NCBI GenBank assembly: GCA_015179125.1
Contig: WHVA01000245.1
Location: 62,001-126,000 of the forward strand
Origin: Gautieria morchelliformis
Lineage: Eukaryota; Basidiomycota; Agaricomycetes; Gomphales; Gomphaceae
Direction: 5' to 3'
Length of the DNA stretch: 64,000 nucleotides
Each line of letters begins with the position of its first letter. Within the stretch, counting starts at the first letter, position 1. The position numbers and the translations under genes are program-made. The notes below the pieces were generated by a model. The model was not told where the DNA came from. It ran no database searches and saw nothing but the letters and a program-made list of their open reading frames with translations. Shown here piece by piece: positions 56,077 through 64,000 of the stretch.

Positions 56077-56385
56077 GTGATGATTCCACGCAGTCGAAGA
56101 CGGACACGAGCGACGAGCTCGAGGTCCACGCCCCAGGCGCAGCCCAGCGACACGACGGCTGACACTGTCCTGGACCAAGAGAACAGGACGATAGAAGACG
56201 GAGAGATCGTAGACCTCACCGCCCTCGTCCCCTCAGTAGAGGACGAGGAAAACCCCGACCATGTCTCATCGAGCATGGCTGAGGAAGAGACGACGCCAGG
56301 CGATGAGCCGGCGCCGCCCCCCCCATCTCTCTCTGCCCAAGGACAAAGGAAAGGGCAGAGAAGTCTCGCCGTCGTCAGACGGTAG
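56077..56385 (+). CDS. Short acidic ORF upstream of gypsy-H gag
   Basis: 102 codons, Arg-rich at the start (RSRRRTRATSS), then acidic (EDGEIVDL, SVEDEENPDHV) and Pro-rich. It is not in frame with the gag ORF that follows. It may be a gypsy-H leader ORF or the damaged N-terminus of Gag. No domain is recognised. Confidence 0.35.
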   Translation: MMIPRSRRRTRATSSRSTPQAQPSDTTADTVLDQENRTIEDGEIVDLTALVPSVEDEENPDHVSSSMAEEETTPGDEPAPPPPSLSAQGQRKGQRSLAVVRR

Positions 56386-56449
56386 AGCAACAATGTTGAG
56401 GCGGGCACAAAGCCACGACTCAAACTGACGCTCACGAAGTAGAGCAACG

Positions 56450-58648
56450 ATGATCGTTCCTGAAGGAGGACGACGGCAAAAAAGACGAGCACCAGACGAT
56501 GGTCAGGACTCGGAATACTCGAGCTCTAGTCGCAAGAGCTCAAGGGCTCACGCCATCAACCACGAGATGGCAGAGGCCCTGAACAAACAGGTGCAGGCTG
56601 CGCTGCACCGAAGTACGCTGACGCGCCACAAGCACAATCAGCTGGCTTCGCAGCTTGACAACGCTGCCGCCGCCCTAATGGCAATCGGCAAGGAACTCCA
56701 CCAGGCGGAGGAGGTCAGGCTGCAAGACGCAGCCACGCTGGAGGATGTCCAGAAAGCACTCCACCCACGTGGGGAACGCGACGCAACTCGTCCAAGCTCG
56801 CGACAGTCCGCAGCCAACGAACACAGTCGCGATGTGGAAGACCTGCACCGAAAGGAGCGAGACAAGCAGCGAATGCCGCCGCCAGCCGTCCCGGTCGAAC
56901 AGGACGTAAGGTTTGGGAATGAACCTCAAGAACAACCGGCTGCCCCAACGGACAGCCGTAAAACAATCCAACAGATCATTAGGGAGCAGGTTGCCTCAGA
57001 GCCTGCCTCTGAATCGACGACCGAGAGCTTAGAGCTCTAAGTCGCACACTGGCAGCGTAAAGAAGCCGCAGCCCCGCACCGCCACACATGGGCACTCAAG
57101 CTACTAGCGAAAAACACTGAGGAGACAGTGGCCCACAGCCACACCGCTCAGCTGCCCAACGAGCAGCTCGCGCAAGCCGTACAAGACGCACGGCAGGCGC
57201 GCGCAGCCTACAACAGCAGGCTACGGATCCGCAACGCGGGACTGACCCGGGACACCAGGCACAAAACGCCCCCAGAACCGAGAGCACAAAATGCTCCCGA
57301 TCCGGGCCCGGGGCCCGTCAGGGCATATAACAGCCTGCCCCGCGTGGCGTCACAACCGCGCGAACGATCCATGGCCCCAACGGAAGGCCAGGGAATCCCT
57401 GACCAGGCCGACGTCATACCAATGGAGCCGTACGATGGGATCACACGGATGATCCGCGTGGCGTTAGCAGACGCCGCGGACACAGACCCGGAGAAGTCTG
57501 TGATAGCGAAAGCCGGTGTAAAATTGGCACACCCCGAGCCATATGCCGGGGGATCAGACCTCGAAGAGTTTGAAATCTTCGTGGCTGCCATCCTACGATG
57601 GCTGAAAATGAATTGCCTCCTAGGGCCAACCAGCGTCGACATGCAGGTCGGCTATGTGGGCACGCGCCTCACCGGTGAAGCCCAGGAGTGGTTCCTTTGA
57701 AACGTTGAACGCTTCGATCGCCAGGTCCGCAGCTGGACGCTGGAAACCGTGATGCAAGGCCTTCAAAAAACGTTCCTGCACACACTGACATACCATCACG
57801 CATCGAATAAATTCGACACGGTCATGCAAGGCATGAAAACCGTTCAGGAGATGCTGAATGAGCTCATGAAATACGCGGCACGTATGATACAGCCGCCAGA
57901 CGAGTACACGTTCCGGAGACGGTTCGTATCGGCGCTGCGCGAAACGCTGCGCAACGAGGTCCTCAAAAAGGGCTATAATGCCGAGAGCAGCTCAATAGAG
58001 CAACTCTTCGAGACAGCCCGGATGATCGAGGAGGCATCCAGATACAACATGGGGATGCGCCGCGCAGAAAGCACAGCAGCAACGGCAAGCGCTGCCCGGC
58101 TCACAGGGAGCAAGCCGTTGACACAAACGGGCCTGACCAGGCCCAGCCTGTTCGCAAGAAGCGGAACAGGACAACGGCTACCGCCATTACGCCCAGCACA
58201 AGCTGGACGCCCACCTGAAGCTAAACAGCCTCAAGCGTCAGGGTCGTCCCCACGACCTGCCCCACCGACGAAAACGTCGGGCCGGCCTAACGATAGGCCC
58301 AGCGGCAGCCAAAGCAACACCACATGCTTTGAATGCAGCCAACCTGGCCACAAGAAGGCAGAGTGCCCCCGGCTTAGGTCCGGTATAAGGACAGCGGCCG
58401 TGAGGCACGACAGTGAAGCCGATGATCCGGAGACGGATCTCGGTCAAAATTCTCTTCAACAAATTGACGAAGAGGGGGAGGGTGATCCTCAACCCAACGA
58501 CACTCCGGACAACGGAGATGCACCCACTGAAGAATGGGACCCAGAGCCGTCCCAATACTATGAATGGGACGAGGAGGTGGAAAACACCACCTACAGGTCC
58601 AGCGCGATCAGATTCGCACTGGAAGACGAAACCGCCACGAAGCACTGA
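56450..58648 (+). pseudogene. gag: Gypsy-H gag with internal stops
   Basis: One frame from the ATG at 56450 with TAA at 57038 and TGA at 57698, both reachable by a C-to-T change (CAA, CGA). The N-terminus is charged and helical (EALNKQVQAALHRS, DNAAAALMAIGKEL). Capsid follows (AHPEPYAGGSDLEEFEIFVA, RLTGEAQEWF, then EYTFRRRFVSALRETL), and the zinc knuckle CFECSQPGHKKAEC near 58325. The acidic tail ends at TGA 58646-58648; pol follows in the same frame. Confidence 0.85.
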
Positions 58649-61600
58649 AGCAAACACAGGACATGGCCAATGCGTCCGCGCAGTGAGAACCGTACCCTAT
58701 CGGGGTACTGGGAAATTAACGGTGTAAAAGCCCACTGCCTGCTAGATAGCGGCAGCGAAGGGGTACTGCTGTCCCCCGAATTCACGCGAGCTACAGGGAT
58801 GAAGACATTCTCCCTGGAGCAACCAATCGCGCTGCAGCTAGCCTGCATAGGCAGCCGTTCCACGATCAACTATGGAACGAACACGACCATCAAGTTTGGT
58901 CGTGGGACATACGACGAATATTTCGACGTAGCAAACGTCGAATATTACGACGCGATCTTAGGGACACCGTTCCTAAGGAGATTCGGCATAACCCTAGACT
59001 TCTCGAGCCAAGGGACGATTCGCAAGGGAAACGAAGTGATCCCCACGGGCAAGGTCTCATTTGACGATGACGAATCGAAGAACGAGGACAAAGGGCCACG
59101 GGTGAGCATGATCACCCAGGCGCCGAAGCCGAACCTGGCTCATTGAAGCCAGGAGGACGAGTTGCGGGACGACTCGTCCTTGAACTCACCCTACAGCCGT
59201 AGGGAGAGACGCTCTCACCTAACGGTGAAAGCGATGGGAAAGAGGAAAGCGGGCCTGCGCGCCGCGGGACCTAATAGACGCCAACAGCGCCTAATGGCAT
59301 CTAAGCCACCCACCACCATCATCCTCATGGATGATGACCTTCCTCGCCTCCACGAGGAATGGATGGAACGAATCACTGACCTAGTCAGTGGAATTCCATT
59401 AGAACTCCTGCCACTACGGGAGATCAACCATGAGATCAACCTCATCGATCCCAACAAGCACATGTGGTATCGACTACCGAAATGCCCCGAACACTTCCGA
59501 GAGGAACTGTCGGCTAAGATAGAACGATACACCACTGCAAAGTGGTGGATTCCGGCAGTAGCGCAGCAGGCAGTGCCCATGCTGTGTGTGCCGAAGAAGA
59601 ACGGTACGTTGAGAACCGTCTTCGATCTGCGCCAGCAGAACGAGAACCCGGTGAAGGACGTCACGCCCTTCCCGGATCAAGATATCATATGCAGCGACAT
59701 GGCTCGCTGCCGATATCGAACAAAACTCGATATGTCAGAAGCATACGAGCAGATCCGGATCCATCCGGATCACGTAGCAAAGACAGCCTTTGCCACGATC
59801 CTTGGCACCTTCAGGAGCCAGGTAATACAGATGGGGGACTGTAACGTCCCATCAACATTCCAACGGCTGATGACAGCCATCTTCCGCAACTGCATAGGTC
59901 GCTTCGTCCATGTATACATGGTGTTACGACCGTTCATTTCCGACTTCCGACCCTCAGTTCCGCCATACATTCCGCCTCTCCAATAGTTCCGCCACACGTT
60001 CCGCCCCTCCGACATTTCCGCCATTCCGCCCCTTGTACATTTCCCTTGTTCTTTCGACTCTATTACTCGGACCCACCGGATCTACCTCGCCATTCATCAA
60101 AACCATATATCCGGTCACCCTTGTAGTTCGTTGTCAGATATGTTTTCCCGACCCCTTGTTCTTTGCCATTGTTCTACCTTACCCTGAACCCCCCTTGTAG
60201 TCCCATTGTTCCCAATTAGTTAGTTCCCACACATTGTACTCGACTTCCGCTTCCTCCGGAATTTGCTTAGTACAACACCATTACTTGTTGCTCTGCGCTT
60301 TGTATAAAACCCCCCTCATGTATGTCTGTTATTCTGCAATCAGATAATCACCTTCGATACTTGATTTCCTTCGCTCCATCTCCTGTTCTTAGCACAGCGA
60401 GTCTAGCAAGATCTCAGTCTCTCTCTCAGCCTTCCGTCTTCCGTCTTCTGCCTTCCGCCTCAGTTCCGACTCAAGTTCCGACCAAACCTCTGGTCCAGTA
60501 CTTTCCGACTTCCGGCTCATTTCCGAAATACCTAGGACGATAGTTCATTGGGGGCGCAACCTATAAGTTGAAGCCGCTGTCCTTTCCAGTTCCGACTTAG
60601 TGGAAATCTCGATACGTAACACATGGATGACATCTTCATATTCTCGCTCTCAATACAAGAGCATGAAGAGCACCTCTACATCGTCTTTGACAGACTGAGG
60701 AAGAATCACCTCTTTCTGAACAAGAAAAAGGTGGACCTCTACTCCATCCGAATGGAGTGTCTCGGCCATATGATCGATGGCCGAGGGGTACATGCCGATG
60801 AGGACAAGATGCAACGCATCCGCGAGTGGCGCAGGCCACGGACGTTCAACGACGTCCAGTGTTTCCTCGGGCTGGTACATTATCTGGCACACTACATGCC
60901 GGATGTGAGCGCATATACCACCCCACTATCGGGCTGTGCGCGTAATAACCGTCCGTTCGAATGGACACCACTACTCGACAAATGCTGGCAAAGCATTAAG
61001 GCGTTGGCCTGTAAGGCCCCGATCCTGCGTCCAGTAGACGCAAGGTGCCCAGAGCCGATCTGGGTGATCACCGACGGATCAAAAGCCAGCATCGGTGCAG
61101 TCTACGGCCAAGGTCCTGACTGGAAAACTTGTCGACCAGCCGGCTTCTTGTCAAAGAAGTTCAGCATTGCTCAGCAACACTACCAGACTCACGAGCACGA
61201 AACGATCGCGGTGCTCGAGGCTCTCATGAAATGGGAGGACAAACTGCTGGGGCGAAGGTTCACCCTCGTCACAGACCACAAAGGGCTCAAGTACTTCGAG
61301 ACCCAGAAGAGCCTATCTGACCGACAGGTCAGATGGTGGGAGTTTCTCTCCCGGTTCAATTTCAACACCGTTCATGTTGATGGTATAGAGAACAAGGTAG
61401 GGGACTGCATGTCACGCTACTACGAGAGCGACACGAGTGATGACAATCACCCGGACCATGTCTTCGTGAACGCGGATGCACATTTGGACACCGACGGTGA
61501 GTTATTGCCTACCACCCGGTATGTCGAGTTGCGAACAGCGGCGACAAGATGCTCTAAATGCCTCGCTGAGAAGACAGAGGCGAGAATAATGGAAGCCGCC

Positions 61601-63212
61601 GCATTAAACGAGGGCTCACCAGAGCCCGTGAACGTCGCCGCGTCCCGCGACGACGACGATGACGATAGAGCCATCGCCGCAGGAAATGACGGCGCACCCC
61701 TGCGCCGGGTCGTCAAGCAAGGCGTAGACCTGTCTAAGGTCCTACGAGATGCATACCACAGGGACGCCATGTTCACAAAGATCATGGCGCACCTGGACGC
61801 GCACCCGAGATTCTGGATCCGGGACGGGCTGATCTGTACTAAGAATCAGCTCAAAAGAGACGTCATTGCTGTCCCCCGCTCTGTTCTTCAAGGGGGAAGG
61901 AAGCTGATCGAAATTATCATCGATTGGGCACATCAGATAGTCAGCCACTACGGCCATCTGAAGACTTCGAACTACGTTCGAAGAGCATATTGGTGGCCGG
62001 GCATGAGCCCAGACATAGAAGCGTTCTGCACATCGTGCGCGAGGTGTCAGATGACGAAAACCGGACCACAATGGCCCAAAGGCCTACTACACAGCCTACC
62101 CATTCCAGATAGGCCATGGCAGTCGATTGGCATCGACTTCATGGGGCCCCTGCCCAGATCCAACCACTGTGACTACCTGATGGTAGTCATCGAGCGACTA
62201 ACGTCGCTCGTACACCTCGTACCAACCACGACGAGTGTGTCAGCCAAGGGAGTAGCCTGGCTGTTTCTGAAGGAGGTCATCTGACTACACGGAGTTCCCG
62301 ACTCCATCGTCTCGGACAGAGACTCAAGGTTCATGTTGATCTTCTGGCGTGAACTACAGCGACTCATGGGGACTAAGCTCCTCATGTCAACTGCCTTCCA
62401 TCCCCAAATGGATGGAGCCACCGAGCGGGCAAACCGCTCGATCGGCCAGATATTGCACACGGTCATCAGAGACAATCAGAAGGATTGGGCATTGAAATGC
62501 CCAATGGTTGAGGTCGCCCTCAACAGCAACGTCAGCGCGACCACAGGGTTCACACCTTTCGAGCTGATCCACGGCTATATGCCGCAGATAGACGTCCCCA
62601 TAGCCGTGGACACTCCGTTCAAGGGGGTAGCCCGGTTCGCACATCAGGCAAAATGGAACCTGATGGCGGCACACGATGCAATCATAGAGCATCGAGTGAC
62701 ACAAACGTTTCATGCAAACAAGAAACGTACGGCGAGCGACAGGTACGCGGCCAACAACCGCGTCTACCTTTCGACACAAAACCTAACTCTCCCGAAAGGA
62801 AGATCCAGAAAGCTAGTCCCGCGGTACATCGGACCGTACCGCATCGTCGAGGCTCACAACAACGCCTCAACGGTGACCCTCGATCTTCCCGACGAACTGA
62901 AAAGCCATCGTATTTCACCAGTTTCCATTCCAGCCTCGTACGACGATACGAGGCTAACAACAACGAATTGTTCCCTCGTCGTGAGGCCAATTCATTTTAT
63001 GACTTCAGGGCAAATGACGACGAGGAGTGGCTCGTCGACGAGATTATCGCACATCGATGGATAAACTCGACGGACTGGAGTTCCAGGTCCGTTGGACCCT
63101 AGGCAACGTGACATGGGAACTCATGTCGTCCTACAAGGACCTTGAAGCCCTAGATAGCTATCTAGAGCTTCGGGGGGTGGGCAAGCCACGCGACTTCCCC
63201 AGACGCCGCTAG
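58649..63212 (+). pseudogene. pol: Gypsy-H pol, split by a solo LTR at the YMDD motif
   Basis: Same frame as gag. Protease HCLLDSGSEGVLLS near 58740; TGA at 59144; RT from 59560 (MLCVPKKNGTLRTVFDLRQQNENP) to FVHVYM, where the solo LTR enters between the codons of YMDD; RT resumes with DDIFIFSL at 60626. RNase H VITDGSKASIGAVYGQG near 61065 and DHKGLKYFETQ. Integrase CTSCARCQMTK, GIDFMGPLP, TGA at 62282, then VPDSIVSDRDSRF and MDGATERANRSI. A frameshift near 62920 precedes the C-terminal chromo-like tail EFQVRWTLGNVTWELMSSYK, like that of gypsy-G. No LTR pair was seen; the 3' end lies beyond the window. Confidence 0.88.
59922..60621 (+). mobile_element. Solo LTR, 700 bp, gypsy-A-related, TSD CATGG
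   Basis: Runs from TGTTACGACCGTTC to GATACGTAACA, flanked by CATGG at 59917-59921 and 60622-60626. It shares its ends, length class and the CTATAAGTTGAAGCC motif with the gypsy-A LTRs but is clearly diverged. Taking it out with one CATGG leaves the host frame open. Confidence 0.92.
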
Positions 63213-63332
63213 ATGCGTCTGTCACGTGCAGACCACATGACACGCCGGCCACGGCACGGTTAAATTTTCGCCTCGGATCTTTCCGAGGGCGCATCGCTTC
63301 TTGGAAGCAACCACCATCATCTACCCACAAAG

Positions 63333-64000
63333 ATGATGCCCCCCAAAGATGGGATGGACGTTGATCCATCAACGTCCACAACGCGAACAATGGCCCCGAG
63401 ACAGGGGGCCGCAGACATTCTCCGTGCTCCAATAGACCAGGAGCACTGGATGATCGTGGGATGGGAGGACGCCCTTGCCATCGTCCACCTGCACGATTGC
63501 GCAACATGCGCAGACTACCGCGCACCTTAGGGCCGTGACCGGCACCCACAAGGTCAAATTGCGGGATGAAGACATCAGCGACGCCGTCGATGCAGCCTGG
63601 GGATGGCTCCCAAGGGGCATTGCGTGTGACGCGCGAGAAGAGCTCCTCTGGGACATCCACGACCTCAAAAAAGAGGTCAAGGAGCTGGAACACGCGGTCG
63701 AGGACCGCGACGACGCGCTCGCAACCGAGCGCGCCAGGATCAAGGAACTGGAGCAACAGCTGAGCGCAGCGCAGCTCCAGGTTACCCTGGTCCACGCTGC
63801 CTCAAAAAGGCCGCGACATGACCCGGCCATGGACCCAGTGGCTGGGCCATCATCACCTCGTGCGACGGCGCCGACCCCGACGACGACAACGACGGAAGGG
63901 CAGAGCGCACCTTCCGACTCTGCGTATGGCATCCCAGATGGATGGGAGTCTGACTCATCCGTCTGGAAGACGTACGACCCGGAACGGGCACAGAGGCTGG
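63333..64000 (+). CDS. Additional ORF downstream of gypsy-H pol (runs off window)
   Basis: ATG at 63333 (MMPPKDGMDVDPS). The first frame carries EHWMIVGWEDALAIVHLHDC and CATCADY, then shifts frame near 63520. The second frame continues with LRDEDISDAVDAAWGWLP, a Glu/Arg coiled coil (DLKKEVKELEHAVEDRDD, RIKELEQQL) and a Ser/Thr/Pro tail, still open at the edge. It is on the same strand as pol, 120 bp after its stop. It may be an accessory gene of gypsy-H or the start of a neighbouring element. No known domain. Confidence 0.45.

Noticed and set aside
58646-58648. TGA between gypsy-H gag and pol as programmed stop readthrough
   Set aside because: Several other TGA codons of the same mutational type interrupt this frame, so decay is the simpler explanation; an intact copy would decide.
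1-64000. tRNA, rRNA or snRNA genes
   Set aside because: No cloverleaf with both internal promoter boxes and no conserved rRNA or snRNA segment was recognised by eye; a covariance-model scan would be needed to be sure.

Overview
The window looks like chromosomal DNA of a filamentous basidiomycete, most likely an Agaricomycete. The cellular genes have many short introns (46-60 bp, GT-AG plus one GC-AG), dense spacing, and homologues of eukaryotic housekeeping proteins. From about 12.5 kb onward the sequence is a retrotransposon graveyard of chromodomain Ty3/gypsy elements, a Tad/I-like LINE, a copia gag-only element, Helitron and TNP2-type relics, and many solo LTRs. No virus, CRISPR, prophage or bacterial feature is seen.

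Layout, 1-12.5 kb (gene-rich). A partial reading frame ends at 132 and a MITE-like element lies at 286-1055. Next come the mitochondrial processing peptidase beta subunit (1428-3056, minus, five exons) and, divergent from it over 130 bp, a securin-like gene (3187-4698, plus, four exons). A CDK9/BUR1-type transcription kinase follows (5314-7909, plus, eight exons). A large inverted duplication then occupies 8321-12468. Each arm (about 1.7-1.9 kb) carries an intact three-exon copy of the same unknown gene, facing each other across a 552-bp spacer; a 150-bp MITE-like insertion sits in one arm only.

Layout, 12.5-27 kb. Helitron Rep remains, GC-rich hairpin DNA, a LINE 3' fragment, a minisatellite split by a solo LTR, a decayed gypsy integrase split by another solo LTR, and a 1.35-kb copia-type element that encodes only an intact Gag.

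Layout, 27-56 kb. A Russian-doll nest. A TNP2-type transposase relic was entered by a LINE. The LINE was entered by gypsy-A (29895-54291, minus, 717-bp LTRs, target duplication TTTCC). Gypsy-A was entered by gypsy-B (31342-40455, plus, 1033-bp LTRs, CTTAG), gypsy-C (42660-48854, plus, 463-bp LTRs, GGCAC) and two solo LTRs (AGGAA, CTGGG). Gypsy-B was itself entered by a 1480-bp solo LTR (CCTAT). Each boundary was read from the sequence with its 5-bp target duplication, so the order of events is recoverable.

Layout, 56-64 kb. Gypsy-H (plus) has a gag-pol frame interrupted only by stops explainable as C-to-T changes, by one solo LTR inserted exactly at the reverse-transcriptase YMDD codons, and by a late frameshift. 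A further downstream ORF runs off the window.

Most interesting signal. Gypsy-A and gypsy-B, which have unrelated LTRs, each carry an intron-containing gene on the strand opposite to gag-pol, between the integrase and the 3' LTR. In gypsy-A it encodes a coiled coil plus a perfect Zn2Cys6 cluster motif (CX2CX6CX10CX2CX6C). Gypsy-B landed in the second exon of the gypsy-A antisense gene and broke it.
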